NCBI GenBank assembly: GCA_016302435.1 | Contig: JAEDNQ010000045.1 | Coordinates: 1 to 14,192 of the forward strand | Reading direction: 5' to 3' | Length of the DNA: 14,192 nt | From: Bacteroidaceae bacterium | GTDB lineage: Bacteria > Bacteroidota > Bacteroidia > Bacteroidales > Bacteroidaceae | Shown here: piece after piece, positions 1 through 5,227 of the stretch | Layout of the letters: each line of letters begins with the position of its first letter | How positions within the stretch are numbered: position 1 is the stretch's first letter | Program-made: the position numbers and the translations under genes | Notes under the pieces: generated by a model | Databases searched by the model: none | Seen by the model: the letters and a program-made list of their open reading frames with translations, nothing else | Told to the model about the DNA's origin: nothing

Positions 1-45
1 GATGTTGCGTACTGGGCAATCTGGGAAGAGCATATCTCTCATCAT
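1..45 (-). CDS. HxlR-family winged-helix regulator, N-terminal fragment
   Basis: Read on the minus strand from position 45, this encodes MMRDMLFPDCPVRNI and runs off the window edge. The DCPVRN stretch near the N-terminus resembles the start of HxlR-family (DUF24) winged-helix regulators. In these the first-helix cysteine is followed by P-V/I and then a GxKW motif; in YodB and HypR this cysteine is the redox-sensing residue. Only 15 codons are visible, so neither the helix-turn-helix nor the GxKW motif can be checked. Three methionines (codons 1, 2 and 5) are possible starts; codon 1 or 2 would place the start right against the 14-bp inverted repeat arm. It lies 149 bp downstream of trkH on the same strand. 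The family call rests on a short motif and is moderate. Confidence 0.55.
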   Translation of the reverse strand, partial: MMRDMLFPDCPVRNI

Positions 46-168
46 AAGTAGGTGTGCAAAACCTTTCTAAAGCATAGGCAACTTTATGGCAAAACCTTTC
101 TAAAGCATAGGCAACTTTATAGCAAAAATCAATACAATCATTATAAAAATCATGTTGCACACCTACTT
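46..168. repeat. 14-bp perfect inverted repeat enclosing a 33-bp tandem repeat
   Basis: AAGTAGGTGTGCAA at 46-59 is exactly inverted at 155-168 (TTGCACACCTACTT). Between the arms lie two nearly identical 33-bp direct copies (56-88 and 89-121), starting GCAAAACCTTTCTAAAGC and differing only at the last base, plus the first bases of a third copy from 122. On the minus strand the element follows trkH, and its 3' arm ends directly at the ATG of the HxlR-like gene. A folded transcript would therefore hide that gene's start region. It could also be a small non-autonomous mobile element, with the arms as terminal repeats; I see no target duplication. Confidence 0.85.
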
Positions 169-194
169 AATTACTATGGCACGACCATACGACA

Positions 195-1538
195 CTATAC
201 CACCAAGTCGTTTTTATGTGTTACCTTTTGTGCATGTGCCCTGACAAGCATCACATTGCCAAGCGTGATGACACCAACGCGCCCAATAAACATCAGCACT
301 ATCAATACCAATTTGCTGCCGACACTTACCGTAGACAACAGACCCGAGGACAGTCCTGCTGTGGCCAGAGCAGATGTTGACTCAAACACGATGGAAAGAA
401 AGTCCGCACCTCCTCCCTCAAAGATGATCATCAGATATATGCCAACAAAAAGTATAGAGGTGTAGAAGACGGCTGTGGTAAGAGCGGCATCCACACGGTA
501 TGCAGGCACTTTGTTGCCGACCAAGGATATATCTTTCCTTAGTCCGAGCTTGTTTTTTGTATAGGCAAACAGGGTTGAAAGAGTTGTAGACTTCAATCCG
601 CCGCCCGTGCCAGAGGGGGAAGCTCCGACGTACATGGAGAAAGACAGCACTACCAAAGATATGGCACAGGCAGAACTCATGTCAATGGTGTTGAAGCCCA
701 CGGTGGTGATGGCAGACATGGAGTGAAACCATGAGGCAAGCAGACGGTCGGAGAGGCACATCGTCTGAAGAGACGGTTCGAAGAAGAACAGGTGGACAGT
801 ACTCCAAAGTGTCATGGCTGTGGTGATGACAGCTATGACCTTGGTGGTAAATGATATTTTGTAGCCCGTGACTCGTATTTTCCTCAGCAAGTCAGTCATC
901 ATGATGAACCCCATGGCTCCCATATAGCTCAGCACGGATATGACAATATTAACATACCAGTCAGTTTGGAACCTCACCAGATTGTCACCATAGATGCTGA
1001 AACCTGCTGTGCAGAAAGCCGATACAGAATGGAAGACAGCAGACCATAAGGGGCTATCAACATGGTTGAGGAGGAAATAGGGATAGAGCAGCACTATGCC
1101 CAGCAGCTCAAAAGCCAGGGCAAAGTTGACTATGTTTCCCAGCATCCCGTCAGAATTCATCCTGTCGGGGAAAGAGAACTGTGCGTGAAACATCTTCGCT
1201 TCTGTACTGCCGAGATGTCGAGTGAGGCGAAACATGACGTATGAGGTGAAAGTCATATATCCAAGTCCCCCGAACTGGATAAGAAGCAGAATGACCATCT
1301 GTCCCCAGAAAGTGTAGTCAGCAGACACATCCACAGTGGAAAGTCCCGTCGTCGACAGGGCAGAAACGGCAGAAAAGAGATTGTCGACTATGGAAATGCC
1401 CTCTTTGCAGCAAAAAGGGAGTGAAAGCATCAGAGTGCCGAGTACAGAATATGCGAAATATCCAAATATCAGTTGCCGCTGAGGATATTCAGATTTATAT
1501 CCCAATGAGAAAAGTGTCTCAATATTAAATCTTTTCAT
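195..1538 (-). CDS. trkH: TrkH/KtrB-family potassium uptake transporter, membrane subunit
   Basis: This 447-residue polytopic inner-membrane protein matches the SKT superfamily (TrkH/KtrB), which moves K+ through a four-fold pseudo-symmetric pore. All four selectivity-filter loops are visible with their glycines: STTGLS (62-67), CTAGFS (176-181), TTVGFN (278-283) and ATAGLS (392-397). The glycine-rich gating stretch GASPSGTGGGLKS lies at 305-317, and the conserved MFIGRVG is near the C-terminus. The size is closer to KtrB (about 450) than to long E. coli TrkH. I chose the ATG at 1538; a GTG at 1583 in the same frame would add 15 residues without family resemblance. Such proteins work with a cytosolic KTN/RCK ring (TrkA/KtrA). 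None is visible here, and the next gene downstream looks like an HxlR regulator. Ktr systems are often Na+-dependent, but coupling cannot be read from this sequence. Confidence 0.93.
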   Translation of the reverse strand: MKRFNIETLFSLGYKSEYPQRQLIFGYFAYSVLGTLMLSLPFCCKEGISIVDNLFSAVSALSTTGLSTVDVSADYTFWGQMVILLLIQFGGLGYMTFTSYVMFRLTRHLGSTEAKMFHAQFSFPDRMNSDGMLGNIVNFALAFELLGIVLLYPYFLLNHVDSPLWSAVFHSVSAFCTAGFSIYGDNLVRFQTDWYVNIVISVLSYMGAMGFIMMTDLLRKIRVTGYKISFTTKVIAVITTAMTLWSTVHLFFFEPSLQTMCLSDRLLASWFHSMSAITTVGFNTIDMSSACAISLVVLSFSMYVGASPSGTGGGLKSTTLSTLFAYTKNKLGLRKDISLVGNKVPAYRVDAALTTAVFYTSILFVGIYLMIIFEGGGADFLSIVFESTSALATAGLSSGLLSTVSVGSKLVLIVLMFIGRVGVITLGNVMLVRAHAQKVTHKNDLVV

Positions 1539-1617
1539 GACTATACAATCATTGATGTTGTGTTCAACAAATTGCTCCCTCACTGAGGCATTGCGCGCAA
1601 GGGAGTCTGTCTCACGG

Positions 1618-1625
1618 CAAAAATA
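1618..1625 (-). promoter_or_regulatory. Candidate Bacteroidota -7 box upstream of trkH
   Basis: On the minus strand this reads TATTTTTG, an exact match to TAnnTTTG, about 80 bases before the trkH ATG. No TTTG -33 element occurs at the usual 19-21 base spacing; the nearest is about 37 bases away. The call is tentative. Confidence 0.35.
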
Positions 1626-1742
1626 CGGAAATAGTCACTTGACTGTTCATCCAGTGACGGTACAAAAGCAGAAAGTGAACGATTTCTTGACATTTGTCAA
1701 ATATTTGTGCATCATATACTCCATGACTGCAGTCATCTTATG

Positions 1743-1824
1743 TGCACAAAATGGAAAGTTTTCACATGGTCAAACTGCACAAAGGGGAAAGTTTTTGCAT
1801 GGTCAAACTGCACAAAGGGGAAAG
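1743..1824. repeat. 33-bp tandem repeat, about 2.5 copies
   Basis: A 33-bp unit beginning CATGGTCAAACTGCACAAAG occupies 1765-1797 and repeats from 1798 to 1824, identical over the 27 bases present. A diverged partial copy lies at 1743-1764. There are no spacers, so it is not a CRISPR array. Because 33 is a multiple of three, it produces an 11-residue repeat in one plus-strand frame, which I do not regard as a protein. Confidence 0.85.
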
Positions 1825-1848
1825 AGGGCATAATTGGGAATGTTCCTA

Positions 1849-1922
1849 ATGGCAAGCCCTACAGGGGCGAATCTTAGGGTAGGGTGAAAGCCCTACCTTT
1901 TAAATTGCGATTCGCGTGCCAT
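1849..1922. repeat. Nested three-part palindromic element (possible structured RNA or terminator)
   Basis: Three inverted-repeat pairs nest around one centre: ATGGCA 1849-1854 with TGCCAT 1917-1922, GCGAATC 1867-1873 with GATTCGC 1909-1915, and GGTAGGG 1878-1884 with CCCTACC 1891-1897. The innermost hairpin has a six-base loop and is followed on the plus strand by TTTT, as in an intrinsic terminator. An upstream CCCTAC (1857-1862) could instead pair with GTAGGG (1879-1884), giving two exclusive folds. No plus-strand gene precedes or follows it closely. A small RNA end, a REP-like repeat or a small inverted-repeat mobile element are all possible. Confidence 0.6.
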
Positions 1923-1935
1923 CATGTACATCTTG

Positions 1936-2050
1936 CATGGGACATTGCGAACAATCTGCATGGGACATTGCGAACAATCTGGATGGGACATTGCGAACAA
2001 TCCGCATGGGACAGTGCGAACGATACGCATGTGGATTGTTGGCAATATCC
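1936..2050. repeat. 23-bp tandem repeat, four copies plus a degenerate fifth
   Basis: The unit starts CATGGGACATTGCGAACAAT. Copies lie at 1936-1958, 1959-1981, 1982-2004 and 2005-2027 with few changes, and 2028-2050 is a decayed fifth copy. Each unit contains ATTGCGAACAAT, a 4-bp stem with a CGAA loop, so the array would make a row of small hairpins if transcribed. The copies are head-to-tail with no intervening spacers. Confidence 0.88.
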
Positions 2051-2110
2051 ATCTCTGTATATCCATTGAATGATGGCACGCAATCCTGAATCAATTGTTT
2101 CCTTCTTTAT

Positions 2111-2155
2111 TGAACGTTCATAAAAATGCGGTTTTTGCATATTTGAACGTTCATA
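2111..2155. repeat. Pair of TGAACGTTCA palindromes 33 bp apart
   Basis: TGAACGTTCATA occurs at 2111-2122 and again at 2144-2155. Its first ten bases form a perfect palindrome in each copy, so the two can pair with each other. On the minus strand this makes a long hairpin 29 bases past the acyltransferase stop, with an inner ATGC/GCAT stem and a T-rich stretch in the loop. It may be a transcript end for the acyltransferase gene or a double operator upstream of trkH. The similarity between copies extends a little beyond the palindromes. Confidence 0.7.
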
Positions 2156-2183
2156 ACAATGCAAATGCTTTCATATTCACTTT

Positions 2184-3299
2184 TCACCCTATCAGCCACT
2201 TGCTTGCTGGCAATCGGGAGAGGAGCCATGAGGTGAGGAAGCAGCAGACGTAGGTGAGGAGGGCAATGAATGGTATGGCGAGCCAGACGGGAATGAGAGG
2301 ATGGGCAGGGTCGCCATTGACAAAGATGGGGGCAATGTTGGAAAGGAAAAGGAGATGCATAAGGTACATGCCGAAGGATAGACGGGAGGAGAGGGCAACA
2401 AAACGAGGGGGGCGGACACTCTCTATGCAGGTGAAAAGGAGGAAGGCTCCGAAGGTGGCACAGAGGACATTGGGCGTGCAGAACTCCCATGACCATTCGA
2501 GCATGGGCGTCTCAATGACCTTCCCTGGCACTCCTGCATACCAGAATGACCATCCTGTGAATGCGGCACCCACAAGGAAACATATGAGACCTACACAGGC
2601 ACGCTTGCCACGTGACCAATGGAGATGACAACGGATGTAATGCGCCAAGACAAGATAGCCGAGATAGCCCGAACAGTAGTACAGCATGCCGAAATAGGGA
2701 TTCCAGAAGCAGGTGCCCCAAAGGTCGGGAGAGACATAGCGAGTGAGCCATGGCACAAAGGTGGACACCACGAAGAGAAGGAGGAACAGACGTTCGTCGG
2801 ATGCTGTCGAACGCTCCAACCATGGTGACACTACTGGTATTATGAGGTAGAGAGATATGAGCGGATACATGAACCACAGATGTCCTGCCATGGACGGGAA
2901 CTGGAATGGAAGAAGACGGAAGTCCGCCAAGGACTGCTCCATTGTCATCTGCCCCCAGAGGAGAGGCAGGAAGGTGTAGACAAGCATGAAGAATATCATC
3001 GGCGGCAGAATGCGCTTCATGCGGCGAGCGTAGAACTGACGCATGGTAACTCCCTTGCCTACGGGCACAAGGAGGAAGGCACTGACAACCATAAACAAAG
3101 GAACACACGTGCGAGCTACGCCTCCATCGTAGAAAGCTACCCAAAAACGATTGGATTCATTGATAAGCATTGAGACATTGCCTGCAAGACCAGATGTGTC
3201 GGCGGCATAGAAACTCTCACTGGCATGTACGAGCATGACAAGGAAACAGGCCGTCATGCGTATGTAGTCAATAAATGGTATTCGATTGGTGGTTGGCAT
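2184..3299 (-). CDS. Acyltransferase family 3 (OafA/WecH-like) integral membrane protein
   Basis: This 371-residue protein has about ten membrane segments and matches the acyltransferase-3 fold (PF01757). That family moves acyl groups such as acetyl or succinyl onto sugars of surface polysaccharides or glycans. Visible hallmarks are FIDYIRMTACFLVMLVH near the N-terminus with its conserved histidine (H25), R64 followed by the CVPLFMVVSAFLL helix, a basic RRMKRILPP loop (92-100), HLWFMYPLISLYLIIPV (140-156), and SRLSFGMYLMHLL near residue 305. The start at 3299 gives the expected IDYIR-type N-terminus. It lies 83 bp after the glucosaminidase stop on the same strand and could share a transcript with it. 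No glycosyltransferase or O-antigen genes are nearby, so acyl donor and acceptor cannot be named. Confidence 0.9.
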   Translation of the reverse strand: MPTTNRIPFIDYIRMTACFLVMLVHASESFYAADTSGLAGNVSMLINESNRFWVAFYDGGVARTCVPLFMVVSAFLLVPVGKGVTMRQFYARRMKRILPPMIFFMLVYTFLPLLWGQMTMEQSLADFRLLPFQFPSMAGHLWFMYPLISLYLIIPVVSPWLERSTASDERLFLLLFVVSTFVPWLTRYVSPDLWGTCFWNPYFGMLYYCSGYLGYLVLAHYIRCHLHWSRGKRACVGLICFLVGAAFTGWSFWYAGVPGKVIETPMLEWSWEFCTPNVLCATFGAFLLFTCIESVRPPRFVALSSRLSFGMYLMHLLFLSNIAPIFVNGDPAHPLIPVWLAIPFIALLTYVCCFLTSWLLSRLPASKWLIG

Positions 3300-3382
3300 G
3301 ATGAGACAAATGTGAAGATTATTATCCGATTTAGAAATTCCCCAAGTAGGAATGGATGGTTTATTATTCGTCGACGGTTTGT

Positions 3383-4282
3383 CTACCTCACCTTGAGGAG
3401 GTCACCAACTACAGGCACATAGGAGTCGTCCTTGTAGTTCATCTTGTACAGACTCTCAATGCGTATGCCGTAGAGCTGGCTGATGGAATAGAGCGATTCG
3501 CCAGACTTTATCTTGTGCCAATAGCCCTTGTACTCTTTGGCGGCCTTCTTGGCCTTCTTTTCGAGGAAGATGTTCATGCCTGGCTCGGGAGCGACATCCT
3601 TGCTTGTCTCGTTGTAGCGCACAAGGCTTCGACGAGAGACTTTTGTCTCCTTGGCAAGCGACTCCCATGTGTCGCCTGGACGAGCCACGAGGCAACGGAG
3701 ACCATTGACTGTGATGATGTCGTGTGGGATAATTACTGGTTCTTGCTTCTTTTGGGGTTTATATTTAGAGTACTTGCCCTTGTCGAGCTGATGGAGTTCG
3801 TATGTCTCGATGATGGTTATGAGACGGTCGGCATAGGTGGGCAAGGTGGCATATCCACATGCTTTCAGACCACGAGCCCATGCCTTGTAGTCATCCTGAC
3901 GCAAGGAGAAGAGGCGAGAATAGCGTGGCTGCTTGAGGAAGAGCGAATGGTCCTCGTAGCTCTCCTTGACGTTGCGGTACTTGCGGAATTTTTCGTTCTT
4001 GCGGTCGTCGTCCCGACGGACGTAGGGACCTGTCCATCCTCCACTCACCTTTATGCCAAAATGGTTGTTGGCATTTGTGGCAAGATAGCTTCTGCCTGCA
4101 CCACTCTCTAAAAGAGCCTGCGCCATAGTGATGCTGGCAGGTATCTTGTGCTGACGCATCTGCTCTACTGCCATGTCGCTATAGGTGTCGATGTATTCTT
4201 GGTAGACACTGTTGCGCTGAGCATGAAGAATGGACGAGATGAAAGTGGCAAGTGCCAATAGGATGTACTTGGGTCTTATCAT
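3383..4282 (-). CDS. Exported glucosaminidase-domain peptidoglycan hydrolase with two LysM domains
   Basis: This 299-residue protein starts with a Sec signal peptide (residues 1-22, ending SILHAQ). A glucosaminidase domain (PF01832, GH73-like) follows at about 27-168, with the likely catalytic glutamate E59 in QALLESGAGRS and the conserved NNHFGIK at 72-78. Two LysM modules come next, at about 197-240 (ARPGDTWESLA) and 254-299 (IKSGESLYSIS), which bind N-acetylglucosamine chains. The family cleaves the glycan backbone of peptidoglycan during growth or daughter-cell separation. The order signal-glucosaminidase-LysM-LysM is a common Bacteroidota arrangement. The gene is preceded by a long AT-rich repeat and by a candidate terminator for the V-ATPase operon, so it is probably transcribed independently. 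I found no clear -7 box. Confidence 0.93.
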   Translation of the reverse strand: MIRPKYILLALATFISSILHAQRNSVYQEYIDTYSDMAVEQMRQHKIPASITMAQALLESGAGRSYLATNANNHFGIKVSGGWTGPYVRRDDDRKNEKFRKYRNVKESYEDHSLFLKQPRYSRLFSLRQDDYKAWARGLKACGYATLPTYADRLITIIETYELHQLDKGKYSKYKPQKKQEPVIIPHDIITVNGLRCLVARPGDTWESLAKETKVSRRSLVRYNETSKDVAPEPGMNIFLEKKAKKAAKEYKGYWHKIKSGESLYSISQLYGIRIESLYKMNYKDDSYVPVVGDLLKVR

Positions 4283-4340
4283 GATTGAAGGATGGAGGTA
4301 TGGAGATTATGGAGGCTTTAGAAACTATAAAAACTAAAAA

Positions 4341-4458
4341 GCAATAAAAGCTATTAAGCAATAAAAGCTATTAAGCAATAAAAGCTATTAAGCTAAAAAG
4401 CAATAAAAGCTATAAAGCTATAAAGCAATAAAAGCTATAAAGCAATAAAAGCCATAAA
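4341..4458. repeat. 17-bp tandem repeat, six copies with 8-bp half units
   Basis: The unit GCAATAAAAGCTATTAA (or ...TATAAA) occurs at 4341-4357, 4358-4374, 4375-4391, 4400-4416, 4425-4441 and 4442-4458. Two short GCTAAAAA/GCTATAAA inserts sit between copies (4392-4399 and 4417-4424). The array lies between atpK and the glucosaminidase gene and is very AT-rich. On the minus strand it gives repeated TTTTATTGC runs. Confidence 0.9.
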
Positions 4459-4473
4459 GCCGATTGAAGCTAA

Positions 4474-4506
4474 AGAGGCGACCTTCCTAATCAGAAAGCC
4501 GCCTCT
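4474..4506 (-). terminator. Candidate terminator of the V-ATPase operon
   Basis: AGAGGCG (4474-4480) and CGCCTCT (4500-4506) form a 7-bp GC-rich stem about 15 bases past the atpK stop, with further imperfect pairing inside the loop. On the minus strand the stem is followed by TTTAGC and then by the T-rich 17-bp repeat. The U-tract is short, so termination may be partial. Confidence 0.55.
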
Positions 4507-4521
4507 GATAATGAATGTTTA

Positions 4522-4971
4522 TTATGAGAGAGAACCAGCTATGAGGATGAGGACGAGGAGTCCGAGGATGGCGTAGAGCTCAGGGAACACGGCGAGCACC
4601 ATTGTTGTACCGAAGGCATTGTGACCACCACCGATGGCAGATATGCCGTTGGCGCAAACCTTTGCCTGACGGATGGCAGAGAAGAGGGCCACTGCACCGA
4701 GAGCGAGACCTGCACCGAGGATGGCGCATGCTGTTGGCATAGTCACGTCAGCAGTGATGAGCGGGTTGAGGATGAAGAATCCTACGAATCCGTACAGACC
4801 CTGTGAAGATGGGAGGGCTGCAAGACCGAGATAAGAACCGCTTGCTGATGGATTCTTCTTGAATGCGCCAATGGCAGCGTTACCGCAGATTGTTACGCCA
4901 TAGGCTGAACCGATACCGGAAAGGCCTACTGCAAGAGCCAGTCCGATGTAAGCTAAAAGTACTGGAGACAT
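4522..4971 (-). CDS. atpK: V-type ATP synthase subunit K (rotor ring proteolipid)
   Basis: This 149-residue, four-helix membrane protein forms the rotating ring of the V-ATPase. It is a fused double hairpin. The second hairpin carries the ion-carrying glutamate E131 in FPELYAILG, while the first has Q57 in the equivalent stretch LPSSQGLYGF. The residues that bind Na+ in E. hirae NtpK (L61, T64, Q65, Q110, E139) correspond here to L53, S56, Q57, Q102 and E131, with only Thr-to-Ser changed. This suggests Na+ rather than H+ as the carried ion. I chose the ATG at 4971 (MSPVLLAYIG); the open frame continues to 5013, but the added residues are polar and unlike the family. It is the last gene of the operon, separated from atpI by a 45-bp tandem repeat. 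Confidence 0.95.
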   Translation of the reverse strand: MSPVLLAYIGLALAVGLSGIGSAYGVTICGNAAIGAFKKNPSASGSYLGLAALPSSQGLYGFVGFFILNPLITADVTMPTACAILGAGLALGAVALFSAIRQAKVCANGISAIGGGHNAFGTTMVLAVFPELYAILGLLVLILIAGSLS

Positions 4972-5087
4972 AATGTTGTTTGTTTTTTGTACAGTCACAC
5001 CTCTGCCACCCATGAGGAGGGCTTAATAGGGCAAGGAGGGAACTGGAGTTAATAATAATTTGATTTTTGTTATGTTACGTTGTTATA

Positions 5088-5222
5088 TTCGAAGCGTCTG
5101 TATAACTTCCGCTAAAAGTCATATATCCCTTGTTCGAAGCGTCTGTAGAACTTCCTCGAGAAGTCATATATCCCTTGTTCGAAGCGTCTGTAGAAATTCC
5201 TCGAGAAGTCATGCACACTCCT
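5088..5222. repeat. 45-bp tandem repeat, three copies, between atpI and atpK
   Basis: Copies at 5088-5132, 5133-5177 and 5178-5222 begin TTCGAAGCGTCTGTA. The first differs in the middle and the third has a changed end. Each of the last two contains an inverted repeat around CTCGAG (in copy 2, ACTTC and GAAGT arms), so the atpI-atpK spacer can form a row of hairpins when transcribed. A weak resemblance (TTCGAGCCGTCT) occurs just beyond, within the 3' end of atpI. Confidence 0.88.
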
Positions 5223-5227
5223 ATTCT

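Larger units (their letters stand above)
1539..2183. other. 645-bp non-coding region between trkH and the acyltransferase gene
   Basis: No open frame here resembles a protein; the frames that exist run through tandem repeats. The stretch holds, in order, the trkH leader and its candidate -7 box, a 33-bp tandem repeat (1743-1824), a nested palindrome (1849-1922), a 23-bp tandem repeat (1936-2050) and a pair of TGAACGTTCA palindromes 33 bp apart (2111-2155). Both flanking genes are on the minus strand, so it serves as the 3' end of the acyltransferase unit and the upstream region of trkH. Confidence 0.8.

Noticed and set aside
52..465. Plus-strand open frame of 137 codons with an 11-residue repeat
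   Set aside because: It starts in the 33-bp tandem repeat and continues antisense through the trkH 3' end; no family resemblance beyond the repeat.
1537..1833. Plus-strand open frame of 98 codons ending in GQTAQRGK repeats
   Set aside because: The repeat comes from the 33-bp DNA repeat, the rest is antisense to the trkH start and leader, and nothing suggests translation.
1936..2050. Possible CRISPR array
   Set aside because: Units of 23 bp abut directly with no unique spacers and no cas genes are present.
2107..2496. Minus-strand open frame of 129 codons, Pro/His/Cys-rich
   Set aside because: It is an out-of-frame shadow of the acyltransferase 3' end running into repeats.
3356..4111. Long plus-strand frame of 251 codons
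   Set aside because: It is antisense to the glucosaminidase/LysM gene, which has clear domains; the plus-strand product has none.
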